A DNA stretch of 64,000 nt from Ruegeria sp. YS9. Lineage in GTDB: Bacteria; Pseudomonadota; Alphaproteobacteria; Rhodobacterales; Rhodobacteraceae. Position numbers and translations under genes: made by a program. Shown here piece after piece: positions 33,430-43,136 of this stretch (positions are counted from its first letter, which is position 1; each line of letters opens with the position of its first letter). The notes under the pieces are model-generated. The model saw only the letters and a program-made list of their open reading frames with translations, did not search any database and was not told the origin of the DNA. The stretch lies in contig NZ_CP102409.1 in the NCBI RefSeq assembly GCF_024628725.1, positions 1,645,001 to 1,709,000 on the forward strand, read 5' to 3'.

Positions 33430-34839
33430 TTATTCTGCCGGTTCGGGTTCATCGATTTGCGCCACGCGCGCGCCGGATTTGTTCGAAGTCACCACGCCCA
33501 GCGATTTCAGTTTCCGATGCAGGGCACTGCGTTCCATGCCTACAAAGCTGGCCGTTCGGCTGATATTGCCGCCAAACCGGTTGATCTGTGTCAGCAGATA
33601 CTCTCGCTCGAACGCCTCGCGGGCTTCGCGCAGCGGCAAGGTGGCCAGCGCGCCAGACAACACGACACGACCTGAATCTTCTGCCTTTTCTTCCTCGTTG
33701 GGCAACTCACGCGCCTCGATCGGGCCGGAGCCATCGCCAAGGATCAGAACCCGCTCGATCAGGTTCTTGAGCTGGCGCACGTTGCCGGGCCAGGTCATCG
33801 TCTGCAACAGGGCAACGGCCTCTTCCGACAATTCCCTGATCGGCAAACCCTGAGTTTCGTTGCACATCTCAATAAAGTGCTGCGCCAGAACCGGGATATC
33901 TTCGCGCCGATCTTCCAGTGACGGCACGGCAATCGGAACGACGTTCAGACGGTGGTACAGCTCTTCCCGGAAGCGTTCAGCCGCGATTTCCTCGTCAAGA
34001 TCCTTGCTTGTTGACGAGATTACGCGAAGATCCACGCGCACCTTGTCACTGCCACCGACACGCTGGAACTGCTGATCCACCAGCACCCGCAGGATTTTAG
34101 ATTGTGTCCCAAGGGGCATGTCGGCAACTTCGTCAAAATAGACCACGCCGCCATGCGCCTCTTCCAGCAAACCCGATTCCACGCCGCGTTCTGCCGATTC
34201 CCGGCCAAACAGCACCTCTTCCACACGCTCGGGTTCGATCCCGGCACAGTTTACCGTGACAAATGGCGCATTGGCGCGATTGGAATGGGCATGGATATAT
34301 CGCGCTGCAATCTCCTTGCCGGACCCCGCAGGGCCGCTGAGCATCACGCGGCCATTCGACTTGGTCACCTTGTCCAACTGCGCCTGCATGGCGCGGAACG
34401 CGGCGGATTTGCCGATCATGTCGGAATTGTTGACTTCTTTCCGCTTCAGAGACGCATTCTCGCGACGCAGGCGAGAGGTCTCCATCGCGCGGCGGATCAC
34501 CACCATCAACTGGTCTATGTTGAACGGCTTTTCGATAAAATCATACGCGCCCTGCTTGATTGCGGCGACGGCAATTTCAATGTTGCCGTGGCCAGAAATG
34601 ATCACCACCGGCACGTCCGGGTTGTCACGTTTCACCGCTTTCAGGATGTCGATGCCATCCATGCGGCTGTCCTTCAGCCAGATATCCAGGATCAACAACC
34701 CCGGCGGTTCCGAGTTGATTGACGCCATGCACTCGTCCGAGTTGGCCGCCAGCCGGGTTGAATAGCCTTCGTCCTCCAGAATGTCGGACACCAGCTCGCG
34801 AATATCGCGTTCATCATCTACGATCAGAATGTCACTCAT
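33430..34839 (-). CDS. ntrX: Nitrogen response regulator NtrX
   Basis: 469 residues: receiver domain (phosphoacceptor Asp52 in LILDIWLKD), AAA+ domain with Walker A GPAGSGKE (169-176) and Walker B VVYFDEVAD (232-240), and a C-terminal Fis-type HTH (FGGNISRTASFVGMERSALH). The sigma54-contacting GAFTGA loop expected after the LFG at 210-212 is replaced by RESAERGVESG, so direct sigma54 activation is doubtful. Partner of the membrane kinase NtrY, with which it overlaps by ATGA. NtrY/NtrX systems affect nitrogen metabolism, envelope and redox responses in alphaproteobacteria. Confidence 0.95.
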   Translation of the reverse strand: MSDILIVDDERDIRELVSDILEDEGYSTRLAANSDECMASINSEPPGLLILDIWLKDSRMDGIDILKAVKRDNPDVPVVIISGHGNIEIAVAAIKQGAYDFIEKPFNIDQLMVVIRRAMETSRLRRENASLKRKEVNNSDMIGKSAAFRAMQAQLDKVTKSNGRVMLSGPAGSGKEIAARYIHAHSNRANAPFVTVNCAGIEPERVEEVLFGRESAERGVESGLLEEAHGGVVYFDEVADMPLGTQSKILRVLVDQQFQRVGGSDKVRVDLRVISSTSKDLDEEIAAERFREELYHRLNVVPIAVPSLEDRREDIPVLAQHFIEMCNETQGLPIRELSEEAVALLQTMTWPGNVRQLKNLIERVLILGDGSGPIEARELPNEEEKAEDSGRVVLSGALATLPLREAREAFEREYLLTQINRFGGNISRTASFVGMERSALHRKLKSLGVVTSNKSGARVAQIDEPEPAE

Positions 34840-37124
34840 CTTTGGCCTGCTTTCAGTTTGTTGGTTCTAATTGCCTGCTTCTGTGGCGCTGCCGTTGGGG
34901 ACACTGTAACCCCCGGCAATCGGATCACGGCCATCGCGCCAAAATGGTCCTGTCCGTCAAATACGGGCGCATCCTCGAGGGTCAGCGCGCCGCCATGCTC
35001 TTCTATGATCTTCTTGACGATGGGCAGGCCCAGCCCGGTCCCTTCGTCACGTGTCGTTACATAGGGTTCAAACAGCCGTGCCCGATCCACGGGCAGACCT
35101 ATCCCGTTATCTGCAATGGTGATAACCGTACCCGCGTCATCACTGGTAACCGCCACTTTGATCTGTGGCAGAAGGTTGTCGGGCGCCCCTTTTTCTTTAA
35201 GGGTTGCAATGGCTTCCCCGGCATTCTTGATGAGGTTGGTCAGCGCCTGATTCAGCATGGTTGCATCCACATCCGCCATGATCGGCTGTTGCGGCAGATC
35301 GGCATCGATCTGCACATCCGGCTGCCCGGCCTGTTGCAGCAGGACCGCCTCATGCACCAGATCAACAAGGTTCTCTTCCCTGCGCTCGGGTTCAGGCATC
35401 CGTGCAAACTTCGAGAATTCATCCACGATGCGACGCAGGTCGTTGGTCTGCCGCACAATCACGTTGGTCATCGAATCCAGGCTGCTGCTGTCTTCCTCGT
35501 CCAGCTTGCGTGAGAACTTGCGCTTGATCCGTTCCGCGCTCAGCTGGATCGGGGTCAGAGGGTTCTTGATCTCATGCGCGATGCGGCGGGCCACGTCACC
35601 CCAGGCCGCCATCCGTTGGGCGCTGACCAGATCGGTGACGTCATCGAAGGCAACCACATATCCTTCCAGGCCCCCGTCTTCTCCGCGCCGGATGGCCATG
35701 CGGACCAACAGGTTCTCAAGCCGCCCCTTGCGGGTCACCTTGATTTCTCCCTGAACGGCCTCTTGCCCGCTGTCCTTCAGACTTTCGAACAGGGGCAGAA
35801 ATTCCGGCACTGCAATGCCGATGGCAAGATGCTGCTCGCCCCTGGTCCAATCCAGCAACCGCTCGGCCGAGCGGTTCACGAAGGTGATGCATCCTTCCGG
35901 GTCCACGCCAACGACACCGGACGTGACCGAGCTGAGCACCGAGTCGAACAGACGGCGCCGGCTTTCAATCTGCCGCGTGTTCTCCAACAGCGTATCCCGT
36001 TGTCCTTTCAACTGCCGGGTCATCTGGTTGAAATACCGGCCCAGCATCGCGATTTCGTCGTCGCTGGCTTCTTCAATAACCTGAACGCTCAGGTCACCGG
36101 CCCCAACCCTCTGTGCCGCAGTGGTCAACCGCCCCACGGGACGCGACAGCCGTTCGGCAAACCACATGCCCAGGGACATTGCCGCAAGGATCAGGATCAA
36201 GGCAAAGCCCAGATACAACAGGCCGAACTCGAACAGCACCCGGCCCCGTTCACTTTCAAGCTGTTGGTAGAACTGTGCCGTTTCCTTGGTATCGTCCAGC
36301 AGCGTCAACAACTGTCCGTCCACCTCGCGGCTGACATAGAGATAGCGATCCAGATAAGCCTTCAGAGGAACCAGCGCACGGAACTCGTTGTTGGGCCAGT
36401 CGGCGATGATCAGCAAGCCCTTGTCGGTGGCTTCAGCAATCTGTTCGGGGGTTGGGGCTTCGTAGTTGAACAGGTAGGACCGGTCCCCGCGCGATTTGAT
36501 TTCGCCACCACCGTCGATGACATAGGCTTCGCGCAGCCCCCGTTGAATCTGAGCCTGCCCCTGCGCCAGAACTTCACGCAGTTCAGCGTCGGAGATATAG
36601 AAATCCAGCGATCGTGCATTATCCAGATATCGCGCAAGAACAGACGCGTCTTGTATCAATCCCTGGCGGTGTTCCTGTTCATAGGCTTCTGCTGCCGTCA
36701 GCGAAGATCCCACAACCTGACGCACGCGGTCGGAAAACCAGCCCTCAAGGCCGATATTGACGGTCAATCCGGCAAAAATCGCCACGGTCACGGTTGGTAC
36801 CAGCGCCAGCAGAGTAAACGCCCCGATCAGGCGCAAATGCAGGCGCGAACCCGCCGACTTGGCCCGTCGTGCGGCAATCAAGCTGCCAACCTGTCCAAGC
36901 ACAAGTGCTGCAACAACCAGAACGTAAACAAGGTCGGCCAACAGAATCAGTCGCAAGGTCGGTGCCGTCGCACCAAGATCGAAAGGACCGATGACAAGGT
37001 AAGTGGCCAGCGCCAGAACGGGGCCCATGAGGACCAGCCCCAGAGTGCCAAAATTGCGCAGTTTCCGTGATTTACGCCATCGACTGATCGATGGGATCAT
37101 CCCGCTCTGTGCTCGGGTTGCCAC
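34836..37124 (-). CDS. ntrY: Nitrogen-related sensor histidine kinase NtrY
   Basis: 762 residues. Several N-terminal membrane segments (within about 25-120, and another at about 295-320) bracket a periplasmic domain. A HAMP domain (ERLSRPVGRLTTAAQRVGAG), a PAS domain (VVGVDPEGCITFVNRSAERL), a HisKA H-box ([20 protein letters not shown]) and a HATPase with GTGLGLPIV follow. The start is GTG at 37124, favoured by GAGGG six bases upstream; the ATG at 37100 has no spaced ribosome site. It overlaps ntrX by four bases. Its ligand is not known. Confidence 0.95.
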   Translation of the reverse strand: MATRAQSGMIPSISRWRKSRKLRNFGTLGLVLMGPVLALATYLVIGPFDLGATAPTLRLILLADLVYVLVVAALVLGQVGSLIAARRAKSAGSRLHLRLIGAFTLLALVPTVTVAIFAGLTVNIGLEGWFSDRVRQVVGSSLTAAEAYEQEHRQGLIQDASVLARYLDNARSLDFYISDAELREVLAQGQAQIQRGLREAYVIDGGGEIKSRGDRSYLFNYEAPTPEQIAEATDKGLLIIADWPNNEFRALVPLKAYLDRYLYVSREVDGQLLTLLDDTKETAQFYQQLESERGRVLFEFGLLYLGFALILILAAMSLGMWFAERLSRPVGRLTTAAQRVGAGDLSVQVIEEASDDEIAMLGRYFNQMTRQLKGQRDTLLENTRQIESRRRLFDSVLSSVTSGVVGVDPEGCITFVNRSAERLLDWTRGEQHLAIGIAVPEFLPLFESLKDSGQEAVQGEIKVTRKGRLENLLVRMAIRRGEDGGLEGYVVAFDDVTDLVSAQRMAAWGDVARRIAHEIKNPLTPIQLSAERIKRKFSRKLDEEDSSSLDSMTNVIVRQTNDLRRIVDEFSKFARMPEPERREENLVDLVHEAVLLQQAGQPDVQIDADLPQQPIMADVDATMLNQALTNLIKNAGEAIATLKEKGAPDNLLPQIKVAVTSDDAGTVITIADNGIGLPVDRARLFEPYVTTRDEGTGLGLPIVKKIIEEHGGALTLEDAPVFDGQDHFGAMAVIRLPGVTVSPTAAPQKQAIRTNKLKAGQR

Positions 37125-37223
37125 TGTCTGCCCTCATCCTGATGTGCCGCTTGCGCGGCTTACCGCCATATATCGTGATCTTTTCCCAACAGATGCCGGG
37201 ATGCCACGGTTTGTGTGGCGATA

Positions 37224-38591
37224 TTACATCAGTTTGCGTCGACGTGTCACCTGAATATCGAGATCCGTAATCTTTTTTCGCAGCGTATTTCGGTTGATTC
37301 CCAGCAGATCGGCACATTTCGCCTGATTTCCGCCGGTTGCATCCAGTGCGATTTCGATCAGTGGGGCCTCAACTTCACGCAATATGCGCTGATACAGACC
37401 CGGGGGCGGCAGAATGTTGCCGTGCAGGTCAAAATACCTCCGCAAGTGACGCTCGACCGAAGTCGACAGCTTTTCGCGTTCGCCACCGCTCAGGACCGGT
37501 TCTGCCTCTGGCTGGCTGCCCAGCACCATTTCCACTTCGGTTTTCGTGATTTCGTCAGCGCGGCTGGTCAGACCCAGCCGGCGCACGGCATTTTCCAGTT
37601 GCCGTACGTTCCCAGGCCAGGAATAGCGCCGCACCAGCTCCACCGCCTCGGGGCTGAGCCAGCGCTTGGTGCCGTTCTCCCGCTCTTCCCGCATCAGGAA
37701 ATGCTCGGCCAGCAACGGAATGTCGTCCACCCTTTCTCGCAATGACGGTACGTGGATCGTGGCCCCGCACAGACGATAATACAGGTCCTGGCGGATACGT
37801 CCGTTCTCCATCCCTTCGGTCAGGTCCGACTGGCTGGTGGCCATGAAACGGGGAACGTGATCGCCCGGTGTGTCCATCATGCGGACGATACGCGCCTGAA
37901 GCTCATCATCGATATCTGCGATTTCGTCTATCAACAATGTGCCGCCGCGAACCCGCGCCATCACGCGCGCCGGGCCCTCCAGATCGCGCAATTCGGCAGC
38001 GGTGACAGTGACAAAGGGCAAGGTTCGACGGTCGGAGAAATCGTGAATGGCCCGCGCAATCAGTGACTTGCCCGTGCCGCTTTCGCCGGAGATCATGACC
38101 GAGAGATCCGTGTTCATCACCCGGGCGACCAACCGATACAGGGCCTGCATCACCGGTGTACGCCCGACCAGAGGCAGTTCTTCGGGGCGCTCGCTTGTGC
38201 CTTCGGCCGGCACTGGCTGGGCACGTTGTTTCTGATCCAGCGCCCGCGCCGTCCGTTTCATCAGATCCGGCAGGTCGAAGGGTTTTGGCAAATAGTCATA
38301 GGCATCCGCCTCTGTCGCCTGAATCGCCGTCATGATGGTGTTTTGTGCGGAAATCACGATCACCGGCAAACCGGGGCGGTCTTCGGCAATCTTCGGCAGC
38401 ATCTCAAGCCCGTTTCCATCGGGCATGACCACGTCGGAAATCACCACATCCCCTTTTCCCTCGCCGACCCAGCGCATCAACGTGGTCAGCGACGAGGTCG
38501 CGTGCACCTTGCACCCGGCACGCGTCAGGGCCTGCGTCAGAACAGTGCGGATCGTGCGATCGTCATCCGCGACCAGTACGGTGCCATCCAT
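37224..38591 (-). CDS. ntrC: Nitrogen regulation response regulator NtrC, GAFTGA-less
   Basis: 455 residues: receiver (Asp53 in [12 protein letters not shown]), AAA+ domain with Walker A GESGTGKS (169-176) and Walker B TLLIDEI (218-224), and a C-terminal Fis HTH ([20 protein letters not shown]). Between [12 protein letters not shown] and the Walker B strand the L1/GAFTGA loop is deleted, leaving about 14 residues. This matches Rhodobacter capsulatus NtrC, known to activate sigma70 promoters instead of sigma54 ones. ATG shares one base with the ntrB stop (TGATG). It should activate ammonium-scavenging genes under nitrogen shortage. Confidence 0.96.
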   Translation of the reverse strand: MDGTVLVADDDRTIRTVLTQALTRAGCKVHATSSLTTLMRWVGEGKGDVVISDVVMPDGNGLEMLPKIAEDRPGLPVIVISAQNTIMTAIQATEADAYDYLPKPFDLPDLMKRTARALDQKQRAQPVPAEGTSERPEELPLVGRTPVMQALYRLVARVMNTDLSVMISGESGTGKSLIARAIHDFSDRRTLPFVTVTAAELRDLEGPARVMARVRGGTLLIDEIADIDDELQARIVRMMDTPGDHVPRFMATSQSDLTEGMENGRIRQDLYYRLCGATIHVPSLRERVDDIPLLAEHFLMREERENGTKRWLSPEAVELVRRYSWPGNVRQLENAVRRLGLTSRADEITKTEVEMVLGSQPEAEPVLSGGEREKLSTSVERHLRRYFDLHGNILPPPGLYQRILREVEAPLIEIALDATGGNQAKCADLLGINRNTLRKKITDLDIQVTRRRKLM

Positions 38592-39679
38592 CAGGTGCTC
38601 TCCTTCTTGTCCTCGATTGCGTCTCGCGGCGCGCGGCGCAGTGACAGTTTGAATACCGTTCGCCCGGGCACGGATTCGGCCGAAATCCAGCCGTCATGGT
38701 CCGAGATGATCTTGCTGACCAGCGCCAACCCCAGGCCGGTGCCGTTTTCCCTGCCGGATACGAACGGATCGAAAATGTCGCCACGGATGTCTTCAGGCAG
38801 CCCCGGACCATCGTCGATGATCTCGATCTGCAAGGGCAGCGAATGCCCTGACCCGTCACTGCGACGCAGCCGGAAGGAATGTTCGAAATAGGTGCGCAGG
38901 CGGATCGTTCCGCCCTGCGGCCCCGCCGCCTCGGACGCATTCTTAAGCAGGTTCAGGACCACTTGCAGAAACTGGTCCGGGTCTCCATAGGCCAGCGGCA
39001 GCGACGGGTCATAGTCTTCGATGATCGTCATATCCGCACCAAACCCCAGCAACGCGGACCGTCTTGCGCGATCCAGCACATCGTGGATGTTGACCGGCTT
39101 GAAGTCAGGTTTCTGAAGGTTCCCGAATTGCTCGACCTGTTCCAGCAGTTTTACGATCCGGCGGCTTTCGGCGACAATAAGGTCAGTCAGTTCAAGATCT
39201 TGCGGCGGTATATTCATGCTGAGCAACTGCGCCGCACCGGTGATCCCGGCCAGCGGGTTCTTGATCTCGTGCGCCAGCATTTCCGCCATGCCGATGGCGG
39301 ATTGTGCCGCGGATTTGACCGTATTCCCCCGCGTCATCCGACCTGCCAATTCACGAGGCGAGATGATCATGATCATGGACCCCGGATGCCCGACCAAAGG
39401 CGCAATCTGCAACGCGCATTGCAGCGGCGCCCGGCTACCCGATCCCACATCCACATCATTCACGAACAAAGGTGTGCCCTGCCAGCGGGCGCGCTCGAAC
39501 GCCTCTTCCAACGGCGCGTCCACGGCGATCTGATCCCACACCGGATGGCCGATCACCGATTTGCGCGATGCGTTCAGAAACCCCTCACCGGCAGCATTCA
39601 CATCGGATATCCGGTCCTGTTCATCAATAATGAACGCCGGAACCGGCAGCGAGTTCCAGATGCTGGTGTCAGAATTCAT
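38591..39679 (-). CDS. ntrB: Nitrogen sensor kinase/phosphatase NtrB
   Basis: 362 residues, cytoplasmic. PAS domain at about 8-110 ([20 protein letters not shown]), H-box [20 protein letters not shown] near 135, and HATPase N, G1 and G2 boxes ([28 protein letters not shown]). It phosphorylates NtrC when PII reports nitrogen limitation. ATG 39679 overlaps the dusB stop by ATGA; a longer open frame runs back into dusB and is not used. The genes dusB-ntrB-ntrC form a tightly coupled operon. Confidence 0.96.
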   Translation of the reverse strand: MNSDTSIWNSLPVPAFIIDEQDRISDVNAAGEGFLNASRKSVIGHPVWDQIAVDAPLEEAFERARWQGTPLFVNDVDVGSGSRAPLQCALQIAPLVGHPGSMIMIISPRELAGRMTRGNTVKSAAQSAIGMAEMLAHEIKNPLAGITGAAQLLSMNIPPQDLELTDLIVAESRRIVKLLEQVEQFGNLQKPDFKPVNIHDVLDRARRSALLGFGADMTIIEDYDPSLPLAYGDPDQFLQVVLNLLKNASEAAGPQGGTIRLRTYFEHSFRLRRSDGSGHSLPLQIEIIDDGPGLPEDIRGDIFDPFVSGRENGTGLGLALVSKIISDHDGWISAESVPGRTVFKLSLRRAPRDAIEDKKEST

Positions 39680-40659
39680 GCCGCCACCTCGTCCGTGACG
39701 CTGAGCGCATCCGCCAACAGGCGCGGCACTTCCCCCGGATCGCGTGACGTCAGCACCGCCCGGCGCAGAGGCGCAGGTGTTGCGGCTTCGTCCATGTACC
39801 ACCCCAGATGCTTGCGAGCGACACGCAGGCCCAGATCGGTGCCGTAGAAATCCAGCATCGACTGATAATGCGCGCAAACCATATCAATCAGATCATGACC
39901 GGTCGGAATATCGGGCGCCTCGGCCCCGTACAGGTCGTGACAGATTTGCGCCAACAGCCAGGGCTTGCCCTGAGCACCACGACCCACCATCACCCCATCC
40001 GCGCCGGACTGGCGCAACGCGGTTCGCGCGGCGTCAGTGTCCACGATATCTCCGTTCGCGATGACCGGGATCGATACGGCCTCTTTCACCGCCCGGATCG
40101 CCCGCCAATCAGCGTGACCCTTGTAGAACTGACAGCGTGTGCGGCCATGGATCGTGACCATCTGAATACCCGCGTCCTGAGCGCGGCGCGCCACGTCGGG
40201 CGCGTTCAACAGACTATCGTCCCATCCCAGCCGGGTTTTCAGCGTCACCGGCAGATCGACCGCACCCACAACGGCCTCGATCAGTGCCAGCGCGTGATCC
40301 GGCGTTTTCAGAAGGGCCGAGCCGGAATAACCGTTTGTCACCTTCTTGGCGGGGCATCCCATGTTGATGTCGATCACGCGCGCGCCACGATCGGCCACCT
40401 GACGGGCCGCCTCGGCCATCCAATGGGCCTCGCGCCCTGCCAGTTGTACGGCGGTGTTTTCCACATCCGCGGACAGTTCCGCCCGCTCCCGCACGCCGGG
40501 TTTGGCCTGCACCATCTCCTGACTGGCGACCATTTCACTGACCACCATGCCCGCACCAAACCGCATCACCAGATCGCGAAACGGGCGGTCGGTGATTCCG
40601 GCCATGGGCGCCAGCAAAACAGGCGGTGCTATTTCCTTGTCGGCAAGGTGCAATGTCAA
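39676..40659 (-). CDS. dusB: tRNA-dihydrouridine synthase DusB (NifR3)
   Basis: About 327 residues. An FMN-dependent TIM-barrel enzyme reducing uridine in the tRNA D-loop. Motifs: APMAGITDRPFR at the N-terminus, DINMGCPAKKV with catalytic Cys, TIHGRTRCQFYKG and ANGDI. In Rhodobacter the same gene, nifR3, precedes ntrBC. Start choice: TTG at 40659 (TTGACATTG) with AAGGA nine bases before it, giving the usual family length. Upstream ATGs would add a hydrophobic extension that overlaps AT-rich intergenic DNA. It is divergent from ispDF. Confidence 0.93.
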   Translation of the reverse strand: MTLHLADKEIAPPVLLAPMAGITDRPFRDLVMRFGAGMVVSEMVASQEMVQAKPGVRERAELSADVENTAVQLAGREAHWMAEAARQVADRGARVIDINMGCPAKKVTNGYSGSALLKTPDHALALIEAVVGAVDLPVTLKTRLGWDDSLLNAPDVARRAQDAGIQMVTIHGRTRCQFYKGHADWRAIRAVKEAVSIPVIANGDIVDTDAARTALRQSGADGVMVGRGAQGKPWLLAQICHDLYGAEAPDIPTGHDLIDMVCAHYQSMLDFYGTDLGLRVARKHLGWYMDEAATPAPLRRAVLTSRDPGEVPRLLADALSVTDEVAA

Positions 40660-40841
40660 CGCGCTTAATCCTTGGGCAGTTGTGGTTTTGATATCGTTTT
40701 CTGCGCATATGAACAACAAAACGGCGCGCAACAAGCCCGCAAAACTATCATATGCCCATTTTTTGAGCACATGACCATGGGTGATTGCCTCTGCATTCAC
40801 CGCCGCCTAAACAATGCCCATCACGAGGAGAGCGCACACAT

Positions 40842-41972
40842 ATGACAACAGCCGCCATCATAGTCGCCGCCGGTCGCGGGTCGCGCGCCGGGGGTGGCGT
40901 GCCAAAGCAATGGCGCAGCCTTGCGGGCCGGCGGGTGGCCGATTGGACGATCGAGCGCTTTCGAGGACAGGTGGATCACATAGTTCTGGTGCTGTCCGAC
41001 GAAGATAGCGCCGCATGGGAAGACTTCCGTGAAACCGACCTGATCCTGGCTTCGGGCGGAACGGATCGCGCGGGATCGGTGCGCAACGGATTGGCTGCTC
41101 TGGCCGACCGGACCGTGCAGCGCGTTTTGATCCACGACGTTGCACGGCCTTGCGTCACGCGCCGCATCATCACCGACGTTCTGAACGCCCTGGAAACATG
41201 TCCGGCGGCGGCGCCCGGGCTGGCGGTGACAGATGCGCTGTGGATCGGGCATGAACAGGCTGTGACCGGCACGCAGGATCGCAGCAACCTGTTCGCCGCG
41301 CAAACTCCGCAAGGGTTTCACTATGGTGCCATCACCGCTGCCCACGCCGCCCATCCGGGCGGCGCGGCAGATGATGTCGAGGTTGCCCGAGCCGCCGGGC
41401 TCGATGTCTGCATCGTACCGGGCGATGCCGACAATCTGAAAATCACCCGCCCCGAGGATTTTGCCCGGGCGGAACGCATAATGGGAACGGACATGGATGT
41501 AAGGCTGGGCAACGGGTACGACGTGCACCGTTTTGGCGATGGGGATCATGTGATCCTTTGCGGTGTGAAGGTGCCGCATGACCGCGGGCTGCAAGGCCAT
41601 TCGGATGCCGATGTCGGGATGCACGCAGTCACCGATGCGATCTATGGCGCACTGGCACAGGGCGATATCGGACAGCATTTCCCACCTTCGGATCCACAAT
41701 GGAAAGGCGCAGCCAGCGAGATTTTCCTGCGCCACGCGGTCGAGTTGGCGGAACGGATGGGATACCGTATCTCGAACGTCGATTGCACGTTGGTCTGCGA
41801 ATATCCGAAAATTGGCCCGCATTCAGAAACCATGCGGGAAAAGATGTCTGAGATCATGGGCCTGCGCGCAGATCAGGTTTCGGTCAAGGCGACAACGTCC
41901 GAGCGTCTGGGCTTTACCGGCCGCGGCGAGGGCATCGCCTCGCTCGCCACAGCCTGTCTGGTGAAGGCATGA
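40842..41972 (+). CDS. ispDF: Bifunctional IspD-IspF enzyme of the MEP isoprenoid pathway
   Basis: 376 residues. The N-terminal half is IspD (2-C-methyl-D-erythritol 4-phosphate cytidylyltransferase): [20 protein letters not shown] at the start, HDVARP near 100, [11 protein letters not shown]. The C-terminal half, from about residue 218 ([14 protein letters not shown]), is IspF, which forms the cyclodiphosphate; metal ligands lie in GYDVHRF and [15 protein letters not shown]. Fusion of the two is common in alphaproteobacteria. ATG 40842 is used: it begins the IspD fold and has GAGGAG about 11 bases upstream. ATGA overlap with pgpA. Confidence 0.97.
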   Translation: MTTAAIIVAAGRGSRAGGGVPKQWRSLAGRRVADWTIERFRGQVDHIVLVLSDEDSAAWEDFRETDLILASGGTDRAGSVRNGLAALADRTVQRVLIHDVARPCVTRRIITDVLNALETCPAAAPGLAVTDALWIGHEQAVTGTQDRSNLFAAQTPQGFHYGAITAAHAAHPGGAADDVEVARAAGLDVCIVPGDADNLKITRPEDFARAERIMGTDMDVRLGNGYDVHRFGDGDHVILCGVKVPHDRGLQGHSDADVGMHAVTDAIYGALAQGDIGQHFPPSDPQWKGAASEIFLRHAVELAERMGYRISNVDCTLVCEYPKIGPHSETMREKMSEIMGLRADQVSVKATTSERLGFTGRGEGIASLATACLVKA

Positions 41973-42466
41973 ACGCGGCACAGATGATCGGTACGGTTGG
42001 CGGCGTTGGCTATTTGCGCCCCGCCCCTGGCACCTGGGGATCACTGGTGGCCCTGCCGATGGCCTGGTTATTGCACACGCTGGGTGGTTTCCCGTTGCTG
42101 GCGATCGCAACGGTTGCAGTTTTTTTCGGCGGCCTTTGGGCCACGCGGGTGATGACCAGGGGTCAGGATGACCACGACCCGTCCGAAATCGTCATTGACG
42201 AAGTCGCAGGCCAGTTCATCGCGCTTTGGGCGATTTCCTATCCGTCCTGGGCGCATGGAATCGACATTACCGCGCTCTGGCCCGGCTGGGTTGCTGGGTT
42301 CATCCTGTTCCGTCTGTTCGACATCACCAAACCGGGGCCCATTGGTTGGGCTGATCGCCGCGGAGATCCGATGGGCGTGATGCTGGACGACGTGATTGCG
42401 GGTGTTTTTGCAGCCATCGGCGTGATGGTTCTGGCAGGTATAGCACACGGAGTTCTGGGGCTATGA
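41969..42466 (+). CDS. pgpA: Phosphatidylglycerophosphatase A
   Basis: 165 residues with hydrophobic segments at about 27-52, 75-105 and 138-163. It converts phosphatidylglycerol phosphate to phosphatidylglycerol in the inner membrane. Typical PgpA blocks are [20 protein letters not shown] at the N-terminus, [14 protein letters not shown] (acidic metal site), [14 protein letters not shown] and [10 protein letters not shown]. Starts inside the ispDF stop (ATGA) and ends inside the pncC start, so three genes are coupled although their pathways differ. Confidence 0.94.
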   Translation: MNAAQMIGTVGGVGYLRPAPGTWGSLVALPMAWLLHTLGGFPLLAIATVAVFFGGLWATRVMTRGQDDHDPSEIVIDEVAGQFIALWAISYPSWAHGIDITALWPGWVAGFILFRLFDITKPGPIGWADRRGDPMGVMLDDVIAGVFAAIGVMVLAGIAHGVLGL

Positions 42467-42939
42467 ACGTGACAGACCTGCTGGACCGCGCCAAGGCGCA
42501 AGGCGTGATGATCGCCACCGCCGAAAGCTGTACCGGCGGCATGGTCGCTGCGGCCCTGACTGACATTCCCGGCAGCTCTGCCGTCGTGGATCGGGGTTTC
42601 GTCACCTACACCAACGAAGCCAAACAGGACATGTTGGGCGTTCAGGCCGAAACGCTGAACGCGCACGGTGCGGTTTCCGAAGAAGTTGCCCGCGAAATGG
42701 CAGAAGGCGCGCTGCGCAATTCATTGGCGCAACTTGCCGTCGCGATCACCGGTATTGCCGGGCCGGGCGGGTCCGAATTCAAACCCGAAGGGCGTGTGTG
42801 TTTCGGGTTGGCCGCCGAGGGGCGGCCGACGCATGTCGAAACCGTCGAATTCGGCGCACCCGGTCGCGATGCCGTGCGGCGCGCGGCGCGTGACCACGCC
42901 TTGGCCCTGCTGTATACGGCCCTTTCCGCAGGCGCCTAA
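42463..42939 (+). CDS. pncC: CinA C-terminal domain protein, nicotinamide-nucleotide amidase
   Basis: 158 residues, the stand-alone CinA C-terminal (PncC) domain. It deamidates nicotinamide mononucleotide to nicotinic acid mononucleotide in NAD recycling. Key motifs: TAESCTGGMVAAALTDIPG (about 19-37, with the catalytic Ser/Thr), VSEEVAREMAEGA, and AITGIAGPGG near 95. The N-terminal MoeA-like domain of full-length CinA is absent, as is usual for this form. A hairpin with T tract follows at 42985-43016. Confidence 0.92.
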   Translation: MNVTDLLDRAKAQGVMIATAESCTGGMVAAALTDIPGSSAVVDRGFVTYTNEAKQDMLGVQAETLNAHGAVSEEVAREMAEGALRNSLAQLAVAITGIAGPGGSEFKPEGRVCFGLAAEGRPTHVETVEFGAPGRDAVRRAARDHALALLYTALSAGA

Positions 42940-42984
42940 ACTTTTAGCACAAGACCCCTGAAACTGCTTCTTTTGAAGTCAGTT

Positions 42985-43016
42985 GAAAAAAGGCCGCCAA
43001 AACAGGCGCTTTTTTT
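42985..43016 (+). terminator. Putative terminator after the ispDF-pgpA-pncC operon
   Basis: An A-run and GGCCGCC pair imperfectly with GGCGC and seven Ts (43010-43016) around an AAAACA loop; one C is bulged. The run of T residues in otherwise GC-rich DNA supports termination. Confidence 0.6.
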
Positions 43017-43136
43017 CGCCTTGCCTCTTTTTTCTCCAACCGACGGTGGCTTGAAACAGCCCACACCGCTCACACAGCGCCGATCCGTGCCGAATTTCGA
43101 CGGCCCGGCGCACTCATTCGGAAGGGAGAATGGCCC

